64,000 nucleotides of DNA. Origin: Lophius americanus. Taxonomy: Eukaryota > Chordata > Actinopteri > Lophiiformes > Lophiidae. This document shows positions 22,314 through 37,000 of the stretch, piece after piece. Under the pieces are notes generated by a model that worked only from the letters and a program-made list of their open reading frames with translations, made no database searches and had not been told where the DNA came from. The stretch lies in assembly GCA_037951165.1 (NCBI GenBank), contig JBBDHG010000019.1, positions 12,068,001 to 12,132,000 of the forward strand, read 5' to 3'. Each line of letters opens with the position of its first letter. Positions within the stretch are counted from its first letter, which is position 1. Made by a program: the position numbers and the translations under genes.

Positions 22314-24997
22314 CTGTAGAAAGAAAACAATGTTTCTGTGTGTTACTGTAGGCTTCATAAATTACTTATATGTGCACCAACATATTTTTTTTTAACGTAA
22401 AATAATGTTTTAAGCTTAACCGTTCTCCTCAACAGGCCCAAAATTGGGCTTCTATCAAGTTTTTACATTTTTTTCATACTGTGCACAATACTAGATTTTA
22501 ATATAAACATTGATTTATGTCTCAGCCAAGTTGTAGAATTTTAAGTTGTAGCGTGTACGTGATGTGCTGCCCTGGTGGGAATAGATGGTATTTTTCAGGC
22601 AAAATCCCTTCCTGGGCTAAACTCCATTCTGAATTCAATGTGTGGCATATTTTAGATACATTGGTTATCCAAATGTGTCAAATGGAGAGTTTTCCTGGTC
22701 CTATTCTCCAGAAAGTGTGCAGAATAACATTAAATATGTGGTATTTCTATCAAATTTGATGCAGTAGTTATCAAAGAGTTTCTGAACTACTGTAAAATAA
22801 TGATTTATATACCCTTTTATTATTTAAAAAAGAAAATCATGATGGGATAGAAATATTGTGTTCGATCATAGATAACTCACACATAGTAACAGCAACAATG
22901 TTACAGACACTGGAAATTAATGAGTTTAAATCTCATCTGTCCACATGCAAGTACAAATACACCTGATACGTGTGGAGCTATTTTAATTTTGTTTATTTTG
23001 GGTACGCAATTTAGGGGAGGCTTAACTATAAAAAAAAACAATGCGCAGATCTGGTTAATGGGCTTATTTTTAGTGTTAATTTTGCCCATAAAAACTGTAT
23101 TTTGGTCATCAACATCTTTGCCAAGACAAAGACGAAATAAAGATTTTATCTCAAAGAATAACTACGACTACACTGATTGAAGTGTTAAACTTTACCAAAT
23201 CTCTCTTTCCTTTTACCTAATGCTATGTTCTTTAGATGGCATTTAGAGCCGTTTGGTGCCCATTGGCCCATTTTGACCACTCCATCTGAGATGAGCGCGT
23301 CTGATAGGACCTGGCAGGTGTGCACTGTGTCTGACTCTGAGACCCTGTTGGAGGCCCAGTATAGTCCTGACAAGCTAATTGGTCGAAGTGTGTAAAAAGA
23401 CCCGTATAGCAGCTGGTTTCTCGTTTGCCCTTGCACGGATTGAGCTCAGTGTCCCTTGCGCAGATTTTGAGTTGTGGGACCAAATCAATTTCAACTCTTT
23501 CTCACAATTAAATGGGGAAGATGCTTGGCTCGCTGGCTAAGGGCCAACCACACCTCCTCACAGGTTTGGTTTTAGCAGATAACAACATGTTCAATGTCAC
23601 TATGTATTCCTGAAACTGACATGAAAATAGACAGTTTGTGCAAAGCTGCATGCCTAGTCAATCAATCTATTTTATATCAGGTAATTATATGACAAATATT
23701 GTGTAAGATAAGGCATCACCACGGATAATTATTCCTCCATTGAAGTATTCCATCTGTAATGTTGAACTGTGACAGGGTTTACACCGGAACCATTCACCGG
23801 TGAAATCCTCCCAATTGTAAATCAAAGTAAATCTGGCAAAAATATTGTTTTCGGTTGACCTGGATCCTAGACCTGGGATACTCTTCACTAAACGGGATTT
23901 TTTTTAAATCAAGAGATAAATGAGAATATTTATATTACTGTCAGAGCTTATTGTTTTACAACATATTTTGACTTATTCCTTTAATTAGGCGTGTGTACTG
24001 ATATGCACAGACTCAGATAATGTCTACCTGTTGATTTGATCTTTCCCCTGTGTTTCCACTGTTGTTGTCCCGCTGTGGGAGCTTGCGGCTAGTCACTCCG
24101 GTTCGGGATGAGTTCTGCATTTCCAACACCGAAGGAGTCGAGGTGCAGAATTCACGGAAACAACGTTTAAAGTTCTCATCCAGGTAGCCATAAAGAACTG
24201 GGTTCAGACTACTGCAAAAAGGAAAACACAAGGTCAGAGTTTAACACCAGAACAAACAAATGTCCTACAAAAAACCTTTTCAGCATTTTCACATTTATAT
24301 AAAGTATATGAGGGGTGTGAAACATAGAAAGATTACTTACGTTTACGTTTTTGTGAAAAAAAAGTACATGAACACACTTATATGAGCGAGAAAAAATATG
24401 ACTTGTTTTTGTCTATTAAACAAACAAATAAAAATAATGGGTCAAATAACAATATTACATGTATAAATATGCTACATAAATCTATATAATAAGATTTTTT
24501 TTTAACTCTCTGATGTTTGGCCTTGTAATAAATTTATATTTTAACATTAATGTCCAACATGGGACGTTGTGACCTATGACATCAGATGAGTTCCCTCTGT
24601 TTTTGTGAATTCAGTTAATCCGGATGGATATCTCCAGCTAAATCTTTCAGCTAGCAAGATGTATTTCCAAAGTGACGGACATAATCCAATCCAATCCGTG
24701 ATCCAGTACTGCAGTGGTTAGTACCTACAAAAGTGGTCTAAGGCAAAACATCTTGTGAACCAGCTCATACGCAGTGATCATTGATGAACTTGGGGAGTAA
24801 AGGTAAGCCCACATTTTCCGTAGCATAAATTTCTGAAAAAGCTAATTATGGTTCTAATACAAAAAGTGACAGAGTACACGTGCATCCTAGATCAGTTTTG
24901 GCAACAATATTTGATAGGTGGTTTTAATGTTTTAGCTGATCTGTGTAAATACGAATATGAATACCTATACATCTGCAGTTAGCATGTCACACACAAA

Positions 24998-25037
<40 letters not shown>

Positions 25038-28000
25038 AAAAAAAAAAAGAAAAATGACAACCATAAAAATAGAAAATCAAGCAACTTCTCACACTAAGCC
25101 ATTTGAGAAAAAGTGAGCAGAGAAAACGTTATCACTAAAGAGGAGAAAAACAGCCTACTGATGACTGACACAGCCTACATTCAGCATTCCTTTGCATTTT
25201 TATGCCAGAAGTTTAGGACCTGTAGCTTCATTACAACGCTGATATCGTACCTATTAGTGTAGCCCAGTGCGATGCAGAAGTGCCAAGTGATGGTATGAAG
25301 GGTGGAGCTGGGGATATCAACCAGAGCTGTGATGATGACGAAGATGTGGATAGGTGTCCAGCACACAATGAAGACGGCGACCACCACCAGCACCATGCGG
25401 GTGATCCGACGCAGGTTTCTGTCCTTCTCCTGTGTTTGTGTAAAGAAGTAGGTAGTTTGGTGATGCGTTGGGGATAAGAGGGAGTACAGAATGAGTATTG
25501 GAGAAAATATGAAGCAGGAAAGCAGGAGGATTTGAGGTCAGGAAGATAATAACGAGAACAGGAGACAATGGAGGAACGAGTACAGCACAAAAGGTATAAG
25601 AGAAAGGAAAGTTTGAGATGGCACGGAGTGAGGAGTGAGAAACAGGATAATGAGTTGGAAAATTTTAAAGGGAAGAAAAGATTGGGACAGAATGGGTGGA
25701 GAGGTGTGAGATGAGAGACAATAAAAGGAAGTAAACAAAGAAAAGTGAAGGGGAAAAAAAATCAGGTTTCTTTGATTTCCCTCTATTACTTGTCCAATTA
25801 TATCCTTACTATAATGATACTTCCTCAAATGTTGAGTATGTATCAATGTATTATTGTTGGAATGTTTTACTTGGTCGACATCAGAAGTTTTTTGACTTCA
25901 TTACGGTTTCCATTCTTTATCTTTTGAGAGAAATGATTGCATGCTTGCTCTAGGGAGACATATTTTTATGCCCCATTATTTTGAAATATTGAATCAATTT
26001 ATCATTCAGTATATAGTCTTGTAGAAAGCAGATAAAATATTTTCGAACTTCACAAAATGGTCACCGAGGCTTTCTTTCCAAACTGTTTTTTGTGCATATC
26101 ATCAAAGCCCTCTATGCAAAATATAGAAAAAAGCATGATAATTTTGTTATTGTTTAATTTAAGTAAGGATGTTAAATGGCTTGAATTATGGCTAATATTT
26201 ATTAAAAAAAAAAAGAAAAAAAATTATTGAAAAATTATTAAAAATGAATAATTAACCTGGGAGCCCGACAGTATGCGCACACTCTTGAGCCTGAGGATCA
26301 TCAGGCCGTAGCAGACTGTGATGATGAGGACGGGCATGATGAAGGCAAAGATGAACACGCAGATCTTCAGCAGGGTGTCCCAGTACCAGGATGGGTGGGG
26401 AAAAATCAGCTTGCAGTCAATGATCCTGTTGGCTATGCAGGGTGAGGAGACACACAAATACTGTATGTGCTTGTATGTTTACAGAGATAAACATTTCCAT
26501 TACTTCCATTCTATTTTTGATAATTTTTCAACATCTGTACTTCATACCATTCAATCTAGGTTGGGTTTATTTCATTTGATTATTCACTATGTAACCAAAT
26601 GCATTGATGTACAACAGTAATACCACTATTTAGGGAGAAAGTGAAAAATATGTAGAGCATTTTATACATATATTACCGACACACAAACGTCAATTAGTAA
26701 TCTTTAATTGTAAAAATAGCAAATGTAAAATTAAAATTTTATTGCTAGAATAATAATTAATACATTTTTTCCACTCCACCAGATGGTGCAGAAACCTTTC
26801 TTTCTGATGAGGTCGGAAAGAGAATTTTTGGATGGTGAGTGTACTGGAGAAAATTGAAAAAAAAAATTTAAACAAGGAAGGTGCAAATGGATACTTCTGG
26901 CATTTGCAAGAACTATTATATGAAAGTTAAATACTATAAGGGTTCACCTGGAATGCCAGCTCCCAGAGATAGTGTTAGCTGAGGAAGCAAGGTATCATTG
27001 AATTTTCTCTACTGAAAACACAGCCATCACTGGAGACACTTAGCCTTACAAAGCTACCTCCCACTTCAGAGCCAAGTATGTTACTCTGTTGTAATGTTCT
27101 TTCAGGCAAATCCATTGCCATGCTCAACAAAGAAATTGAGCTTACAGTTCAGTAAAAGCTTAAGTACAAGCAAATTGCTTACACTAACATGGTATGCATG
27201 AACTTCACATCCATTGGATTCATGTGTGACAGCAGCTCTTTGTCTCATTGAGGACTCTTGACTGTAGTCTTACATTCCCTAACCCGGCCTCTGCTGTCGT
27301 CACCGACAGCCCCCTTATTGAACTCCTCAAATTAAAAGTGAAGTTATGTCCGAAAAACACTGTTTTTCATTAAAAAAAAAGCTCCACTTAGTTGGTACTA
27401 TGAACTTTTAGAGTTAATATGATATGTATGTAAGATATATCTCTTCGAGTTGATTTATATTTACCAAATTTGTAATGAAAGAAATGAATGGTTAGGACGT
27501 TAAGACATAAAACTGTTTCCATAAAAAAACCTCCAACCAGAAATAGAATCTGAATTATTTGGGTAAAATATGACATTTGGGAATTAGATCATCACACATC
27601 ATCACATTCACTTAAGTTTGATCCGATTGAATATAAAGAGTTCACTCTTTCAGGTGCGACAACATTTAAGACCTGACAGGTTTTAATGAAATGTCTGCTT
27701 GATGATCTGGTTTTGCACTGATAGACTCGACTGAAGTTCTTAAAGGCTGAGAGACTTTATCTTTATGGATAAAACAGATGTGGACAATGTTTGTCATTGG
27801 GGGCATAGTTTGTAGTTGAAAAGAATCAGTAAGAAATTATGATACAGTGATACCTCTGTTTACGAGCTTAATTTGTTCCGAGACCTTGGTCGCAAACCAA
27901 AAAAATTCGAAAACAAAACGAATTTCCCCTTTCAAATGAATGGAAATCCCATTAGTCGTTCCATATCCCCAAAAGATTCATCTAAAAATAATTTTTCATG

Positions 28001-31000
28001 TTATTTCACACAGTAATTTTACTGACAAATAGCGATCATAAATTATATAACAGCTCACTTACGGCAGATTCTGGCTCACTTAACTTTGTCTCACTTAATT
28101 CCTTCCAAACGTAAGCAGACACAAGCACGCAGATTCTACCTCTGCGAGTGTATGACGCTGACTGAAAGCGTGCACAAGGGAGGCGGACCTCACCTCGACT
28201 CGTTCAAACACGAGGATTTTGAACCAAAGCAGAGCACTCGTATACCAATAGATGGGGGCTGGACCCTCTACTATGCTGGAGTTGCTTCCGGTCAGAGGCG
28301 GAAGGCTGGTGTGGGCTTATTTATAGCTCCCCAGCTCTCTGCCCATGTATTGGAGTTTACCCCAGTGGATGAAAGGGTTGCTTCCCTGCGCCTTCGGGTT
28401 GGGGAACGGGTCCTGACTGTTGTGTGTGCTTATGCGCCAAACAGCAGTTCAGAGTACCCACCCTTTCTGGAGTCCTTGGAACGGGTGCTGGAAAGTGCCC
28501 CAAAGGGGAGCTCCATTGTCCTACTGGGAGACTTCAATGCACACGTGGGCAATGGCAGCGAGACCTGGAGTGGCGTGATTGGGAGGAATGGCCCGCCTGA
28601 TCTGAACCCAATGGGTGTTCAGTAATTGGACTTCTGTGCTACTCACAGTTTGCCCATAACGAACAACATGTTCAAACATAAGGGTGTCCACCAGTGCACT
28701 TGTCACCAGGACACTGTAGGTCGCAGATCGATGATCGACTTTGTAGTTGTATCAGCTGATCTGCTGCCACTAGGTTGAAGAGAGGAGCTGTCAACCGATC
28801 AATACCTGGTGGTGAGTTGGATCAGATGGCGGGGGAGGAAGCTGGACAAACCTGGTAGGACCAAACGAATAGTGAGGGTCTGCTGGGAACGTCTGGCCGA
28901 GGACCCTGTCAGGATGGTCTTTAACTCCAACCTCTGGCAGAGCTTCAACCGCGTCCCGGGGTTGGCGGGGAACATGGAAACTGAGTGGACAATGTTCCGT
29001 GCTGCCATTGCCGAGGCGGCTGCTGGGAGCTGCGGTCGCAAGGCAGCCGGTGCTAGTCGCGGCGGTAATCCCAGAACCTGCTGGTGGACACCAGAGGTGA
29101 GGGATGCCGTCAGGCTGAAGAAGGAGTCCTACAGAGCATGGCTGGCTTCTGGGACTCCTGAAGTAGCTGACAGCTACCGGCAGGCCAGGTGGCACGTGAC
29201 TGTGGCAGTCACAGAGGCAAGAACCCGATCGTGGGAGAAGTTCGGTGAGACGATGGAAGAAGACTTTCGGTCGGCAAACCGTCCGGCGTGTCAGGGGGGG
29301 GGGGGACAGTCGTCCACTCTTTCTACAGGCTGGATGGTAACTTGCTGACCTCAACTGAGAAAGTTATCGGGCCTTGGGAGGAAAACTTTGGGGATCTCCT
29401 CAATCCCACCAACACGTTTTCCCAGGAGGAACCAGAGCTGGATGACTTCTCATCAGTGGGGGCTGTGGTCGCTGCGGCTGTTAAACAACTCCGCGGTGGC
29501 CCCACTATCCGGTCGATAGTCGAACCTCGGATTCAGGATGAACAATGTCATTTTCGTCCTGGTCGTGGAACACTGGACCAGCTCTATACCCTCTCGAGGG
29601 TGCTGGTGGGGTAATGGGAGTTCGCCCAACCGGTCCACATGTGCTTTGTGGATCTGAGAAGGCTTACGACCGTGCATCCTTTGGGGGGTGCTCCGAGAGT
29701 ATGGAGTGGATGGCCCACTGCTATGGGCCATCCAATCTCTGTACCGTTGGAGTCAGAGTCTGGTTCACATTGCCGGCAGTAACTCAGATTCGTTTCCCGT
29801 TGCGGTTGGACTTCGCCAAGGTTGCCCTTTGTCACCGATTCTGTTCTTAATTTTTATGGACAGAATTTCTACGCGCAGCCAAGTGGCGGAGGGTCTGGGG
29901 TTCGGTGGCCTTTGGATCCTGTCTCTGCTTTTTGCGGATGATGAGGTCCTATTGGCACATTCGAACACTGACCTCCAGCTCGCACGCGGATGATTTGCAG
30001 CCGAGTGTGAAGCGGCCGGGATGAGAATCAGCACCTCTAATCTGAGGCCATGGTTCTCAGACCTAAAAAGGTAGAGTGCTCAATCCGGGTCTGGGAGGAG
30101 TTTTTGCCCCAAAAGGAGGAGTTCAAGAATCTCGGGGTCTTGTTCACGAGTGAGGGAAAAAGGGAGCGGGAGATGGACAGACGGATCGGGGCAGCGTCTG
30201 CAGTTATGCGGACACTATATCGATCCATTGTGGTGAAGAGAGAGCTGAGCCAAAAGGCAAAGCTCTCGATTTACCAGTCCATCTACGTTCCGACCCTCAC
30301 CTATGGTCATGAACTGTGGGTAATACTGAAAGAATGAGATCGCAGATACAAGCGGCTGAAATGAGTTTTCTCCGCAGGGTGGCTCAGCCTTAGAGATAGG
30401 GTGAGGAGCTCAGATATTTGGGATAGGCTCAAAGTAGAGTCACTGCTCCTCCGCATCGAGATGAGTCAGTTGACTCCTTGGGGAGGTGTTTCGGGCATGT
30501 CCATCTGGGAGGAGATCCCGGGACAGACCCAGTACACACTGGAGAGATTACATCTCTCGGCTGGAGTGGGAACACCTCGGAATCTTCCTAGAGGAGTTGG
30601 TGGATGTGGCCGGGGAGAGGAAAGTCTGCTGAAACCATGCTGAAACTGCTGCCCCCGCGACCTGGACCTGGACCCGGATAAGCGGAGGATGACAAACGAA
30701 CATATACCAATCAAGTTTCTTACCAGATACAGGTACTCGCTCTTATTGGGAAAAACTCTTGATACCAGCAAAAAAAAGCTCATAAATTAAATAACCGCTC
30801 GTAGAGCGAGGCACATTTTTTGAAGAATCTTTGTTCATAAATCAAAATACTCTTAAAGCAAGGCACTCGTAAACGGAGCTACCACTGTATATCGCAATGG
30901 GGGGCCTCTGGTGATTCCCTGCCCTACCCTACCTTTCACACCAACATGACTTTAGCTAACAGGTCCCTAGTTACATGTTTGAACCTGCCGATTCCTCCAG

Positions 31001-34000
31001 TAGTAAACAAACAACACAAAGCAAGTCTGTACTAGTTTACATATTTCTCATAAAGTGTTAACTACAACTATACAGAGACAAGCTAAAACCTTCAACGAAA
31101 ACTTTGTTTTATGGAGCTTTTAATGACTTCCTCTCCTCCACATTCACTCCAGTAATTTTATTGGCAGTTAACTGCAATTACACAATGACACCTTGTTGTT
31201 GGAGCTTGTCTTTGAAGGCAACTTCTTGAATATGCAGTTGTATGAGTCACCAGCTGGGCATATAGCATTAAATGGTTCATTTGAGCAATTACAGCAACAC
31301 TTCTCTTGGGTTGCCTCCTTTTACAGAGTGCGTTTGAATATATAATTGTACTTTTAGGACGTAATGAAGAGAAATATCTAAATCTAAAAATGTATCCCCC
31401 CCCTGCATTTAGCTGTTCCCCTGTTGATTTCATCATCCACAAATGAAAAAAATAAGAATTTAGTACTTAATTTTCACAACCTTCTCTTGTTGTTGTTCCG
31501 TTGATTTATGCAAAAAGCTTTATCTAGGAATATTCTTGCACACATGAGGGTATATTTACGTGTGAAGGCGGTGGATGCCATGAACATGACGGGAAGTCCA
31601 ATGGCTGAAGAGAGAATCCAGTTGCACACGTTGACTATCTTGGCGTTATGGGGCGTCCTAAAGTCCAGAGCTTTGACTGGGTGGCATACAGCAACATAGC
31701 GGTCGACGCTCATGGTGGTGAGTGTGAAGATGGATGTGAACATGTTGTAGTAGTCGATCGACATCACCATCTTGCACAGGATGTCCCCAAATGGCCAGGT
31801 GCCCATAAGGTAGTTGACGCTCTGGAAGGGTAGGGTGCTAGTGACCAAGGCATCAGCCAGAGCCAGGTTGAAGATGTAGATGTTGGTGGCAGTCTTCATT
31901 TTAGTATATCTGCAGAAAAAGCACTGTTTTATCATGAGACAACACATGTTGAAGACCTCTCACAGCTATTACATATGTGCAAGACCCGCAATGCCAAAAA
32001 GCAGATGGGTGAAGTATTTCTAATCATAAGACTCTCTTTGTAGCCTTTATGGTGTCTTGTTTGTCTCATTGTCATGGAGCTTTTTACAGTTGTTTTAAGT
32101 CTTAATCGTAAAATTGAGGCTTTTTTCGGCTGTAATGAGTCCGTACTAATTTGTCTTTGTAGTCTTTTTTTAATTAATTAATTTGGCGTCTTTGTAGATT
32201 TATTGTTTATCCAAAGGGTCTCATCACTTCCATTGAAAATTGTACACTTCCGTGATATCGCATTTTGAAACCATCATCCTTTGCCACATAATGGGATTTT
32301 AATACGGTTACTGAAGCTGAGTATTTCAGATTAACTGCACTGAAGATGAATCAACAATTACAAAACCCCTCTGACTTATCTGGAAAATGCATTATCACAA
32401 AGCTGCAAACAGGCCTGCTCAAGCTCATCGACTAAGACATTCTAGATATGCAAATGTCAATAAAATTAAATTCTGACCGTTCCTTCTAAGTAATGCAAGA
32501 GTATATTATTGCTCTGACATGGCATTATTTTTCTTACATTGACATTTTAACGTAAATGAAAACCCCATCTCTGATTTAAATCAGCCTACATAATTCCTAT
32601 TAGAGACCACCTCCAAGATGGGTTTGGGCTCTGGTTTGCAAATAAAAATCAATAAATCATTATATAGTCATTGAGTCAGTAGAAGCTCTAAATCATTTAA
32701 TGTTGTTTTTGCCTGTGTACTCCTGGGACAGCACAAGGACAGGAGTAGAGTGCCAAAAAACTATTTACAAATTTAATGTGTTTTAATGTGTAAGAGCTTC
32801 AACCATTGAACTTTTGTCTCTTGAGCTTACCTTCTGTTCCTCAACCTACGTTGCAATCATAGGAGGTAGTGCCGAATCTGAGATGATCGTCATCCGATAC
32901 AACCAGCTCATTTTGGAATAGCGATCTTCCCTTTTAATCAGATCTAATGGCTCAATTTAAGCCCCCAGACTCCCCGAGGTTTTAAAATAAATCCCAAGCA
33001 AATTACTTCCCTAGGGCTTTTTACGGAGCACACTGTGAAAATGTCCACATGACATTAATTTGCTGAAATGCAAAACATATATTTCAGGCGCTTCTTGTTC
33101 ATGTTATTCTGCACAATTCATATCCCAACACAATATATAAAACAGTGTTGTGGCACAGCTTCCTTAATTAATTTGGCAACATGAAGTAGAGCGAACTGCT
33201 TACAGCAAAATACATTCTTGAGAACGGAAAAAAAAGAAGCAATATAAAGTGGATACAAATTGAATTTCCAAAAGGGTACAAAGGACAAAACTATAAAGTC
33301 TTATATAAAACTACTTCTCAGTCCGTAGAAGAATTTGCCATTTGACTAAGCGATCAAAGGGTTTCAAGGACTCTCCCTTTTATGTCCTCTCAATCAATAT
33401 GGTGGTTAACAAACAGTGACAGTTCAAAGAGTTTGGTCGACTGTGGAGTGTGTATAGAATAGAGAAGAAGGAGCTCACTTCCATAAGAGAGGAGAATGAT
33501 GCACAGTCAGTTGAAATAGCTCAACTATTTACAGCTCAGCAAAGACATGTACTCTATTTGAAACACACTATTAACTAAATGTATAACATAACCCAGACCC
33601 AGCATACCCAAATGAAAAAAAAACAACCTCACTCACTCATAGGTCTAATACACATTTATATTATATAATATGAATAGAACTTGAGGGAAAGGTTAAGACA
33701 CGGTCCGCACTTTATCACCAGTCAAAGAAAAGTATTTAATCTCAATCAAGCTGCCTTCGTTTTCTCATTATGTTCCTGTTGAGGATGATATTCCCTCCTG
33801 AGTCTACAAAGAGGTCAATATACATGCAAGCTGTTATGCAGTGCATTACACAGTTATAGCTAATTGCCTCAAAATGTGTAGCCCTAATTAAGCCAGAAAT
33901 TAGACTTCATGTGAAAGGCAATTCAATTCTACCTTCACTTGTTATATTTTAAATACTTTGATTCTATACAGCTACAATCAGCAGCTGTTAACTGAACATA

Positions 34001-37000
34001 ACATAAAGGGAGGAAACAGACGGAGGCCTGGTACCTTCCAGTGGTAACAGTGCCCCCATACCATCATCTTCAAAGCTTGAATACTGCTTGAAAACGTGTT
34101 CTGTCTCTTTTGTTCAATCCTCTAAAATCCCATACACGGCCATGGCAGACAGGTGTGAGGTTTGGAAGTCACCTACTAAAAGAACTGCATGACATACAAT
34201 GACACACAAACAGTGAATTTTGAAATAATCTCTTTTTCACTTGTGAATCTTTTCATCTAACAAATGGAAGTGACACCAACATGTAAAGGATTGAAGGGAG
34301 CTTTGGGTTTTTTGCAGGCTGTAGCCTCACATTGCTGTGAATATGTACTGGAAGCACTCAGGATATCTTCTCTCTTGGATCTCTTGGAGTGGAATTCATT
34401 CTAAATAGTGTCAGATCTTCAAAGAACTTCTTAACGTACAAAAATGCAATAGTGAATATGCCCAGTAGCAGCTAAGTTATTTCTCCAAGGGTTCAGCAAA
34501 AGGATTTTAAGAAAACATCAAAAGAACTGCATAATTTTTTCTTGTCTCAATAAAGACCAGAGTCCATTGCCACGCTACGAACACTGGACAAAGAATTGCA
34601 TTTATGATTAAGACGGGCCTATGCTTAAGCAGAGCATGCTGTGTGTCTTTTCCCCCTGTCGGTCTGTTTGTATTCCTCTGCATGTTCCTGGTAGGCGGAG
34701 TGCTTATGGCCAGTCCCCGAGATTGTTTAAAACCTGGCAGTCTCAATCACTCCAATTGATCTCTCTCTTCACTCACGACTATCCTCGCACATCGGGTCCA
34801 GTGCTACGTTTTTTGATGGGTTGGCTTTGGCCATGTTTGTTTTGATTTCACACATTACCAAACTTCATTCACCATTTCACACTCATTCAATGGCAGACAC
34901 ACTGATACCACTGATGACACACTCCATTGCATTGTCTTTTGTTTGGGTTAGCTTCTTGTCAATAAATTGTAAAGGTTATTGCAGCTAACCTAGTCTCTTC
35001 TGATTTTGTCACGGCTCTCGAGCAAGGTTGTAACAAATGCAGGAGATACAGGACATCCAGGACATCCTTCCGCGTGTCCTGCATCTGGGTAAGTCGAAAA
35101 TGTATGAATGGAGTATTGTAAATATCGTCATCACGTTAACTTTGGGGCTTTGTTCTTTGTAGTGTGTGAAACTGAAGCATTGAATTGTTTGGTTAAGTGT
35201 AATAAGAGACATGGTAAGGTTGGTCTTTATAGTAAAGCTTAGCGTGTGTAATTTTTGACATGCCGGTACTGAGTGTCCTGTTGCACGAAAAGGTTTCACG
35301 CATGAATGCATGAAACCCTGTGAGGCATAGCGGGTACGTCGGGTTTGTATTTTCCTGGTAGTGCTGCAGTAAACGTGGTTGCAGCATGTCGGATGTAGCT
35401 GATTTTCTTAAGGCTCCCGCGGGGGAGTTCTTAGAAAAGTGCACAAAAGAACAGCTATGAAGAAATCACAAGCAGATAATAATAATAATAATAATACATT
35501 TAATTTTTAATCACCTTGACATTGAAAGAACTGAAAAACTGTTGATAGATGTTAAAGCTATTTTTAAAGCAATTTGTCCAAAAAAGGGATTTTTGTTGTG
35601 AGTCAGGATAGAACCCTTAATCCAACCACTACTGTTTTTTTCCCCGCAGGTGTTGGCAACCAGTAACTTAACATTTGAGCAACAAGAAGAAATGCTTTTA
35701 ATGCAGTAGGAACATGATAAAAAAAAAAAGGAACAAACCATTGGTATTGAAAAACAATTGGCGTTCAAAAAAATGTGGTGTCAGTCCAAACTGGAAATTT
35801 TTCTCTGTAACAATTTAAACATGATTTAGTTAAAATAAGTAATTGGAGTTGGAGAATCTGCTGCTTAGCTTTCCAACACTTGAAGAGTGTTTTTATATAT
35901 TCTGTAATTTACGGTTGCTCTAAAAATTTAATGATCGAGAGCCGGATAATTATTTCTCTTTGTTTGAACGTGTGGCAGATATGCGAAAATGTCCAGAGTC
36001 TGCTCGTGCGCTGATGTTGCAGTGTGTCCTGACTGGTAAGGCACAGGAGGCTTATTCATCAAATCTGTCATGGACTCTCAGAATTAGTCTTTGGTTAAGT
36101 CCGCTGTATTAAAAGCATATGAACTGCTACCTGAAGGTTATCGGCAAACTATTCGGGCGTGGAGGAAAGCTGAAAAGCGGACACACTTGGATTTTGATAG
36201 GGATCTGAAGGCGTTTTTAATGCGTTGGTGGTGATCATTTTGACGCAATTTAAATGTTCTGTTCATGTTATTATTGCAATACATATTAATGATAAACAGT
36301 TGACAACTGCGTCTGCTACATTGGTAGATGACCGTGTTTTCACGCGCAGGCAATTTTGAGATTTGCGCACTCGCACTAGTGGGTTTGTGGAGAATCTTGA
36401 TGCTCCACAAACCCACAAAATACAGTGGGACCTGAGAAATACAGGTTGGTACAGAGACCGACCTGTATTTCTCTCTTCATACAGGTCGGTCTCATGTGAA
36501 GGGTCGTTCTCCACCCAGTTCAGATAAGTTATCTAATTTTTGTAACAAAAAAAGGCCACTAGAGAGTCGATTGTTATGCTTTTAAAGCCAAGTCTAAGAC
36601 CCAGGGAGCAATGCAGCCAGAAGGTGCTTGTCTGGCTTTATCTGTGCCCGAGTTATCCCCTGAAATCCAGAGTGATGTGTGGTCATGAAGGTCTTACAGG
36701 TTCCACTTCAAAATGTTATGCTGTGTTCTGATTTGTTTACCAGTAAAACGGCTGTTGGCGTGTGCCTGGCGCTGCCAATTGAGGGCATTACGTTAATTTT
36801 AGGAAATTAAATTGCAGGTGAGCGTGTTTGGGCCGATAAGTCGCCAACGCCTCCTAATGTTATCTCCTCTCTGCCATTGGTTAGAAAGCAGCATGATGAA
36901 GATGAAATTAATTTCCCTGTGTTGTTTACTGCGTGTGCAGTGACATGCGCAATTCATTTATTACCAACTGCTTATCCTGTTGAGTGTCGCGGTGGGCTGG

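Noticed and set aside
24013..24027. Tail ending Val-Asp-Ile-Ile by reading through the exon 5 donor
   Set aside because: CAG|GTAGAC is a usable donor at the conserved mu exon junction and a good acceptor follows at 22,313; kept only as a possible intron-retained form.
25280..25477. Plus-strand frame over oprm1 exon 4
   Set aside because: Antisense shadow of the TM6-TM7 exon.
28086..28625. 179-codon plus-strand open frame as a host gene
   Set aside because: It is the end of the TIR element running into the Rex3 endonuclease domain (GDFNAH motif), flanked by a target-site duplication.
28809..29348. 179-codon plus-strand frame and its minus-strand 187-codon mirror
   Set aside because: The plus frame is Rex3 linker sequence between the endonuclease and RT domains; the mirror is a shadow.
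31508..31833. Plus-strand frames over oprm1 exon 2
   Set aside because: Antisense shadows of the TM2-TM4 exon.
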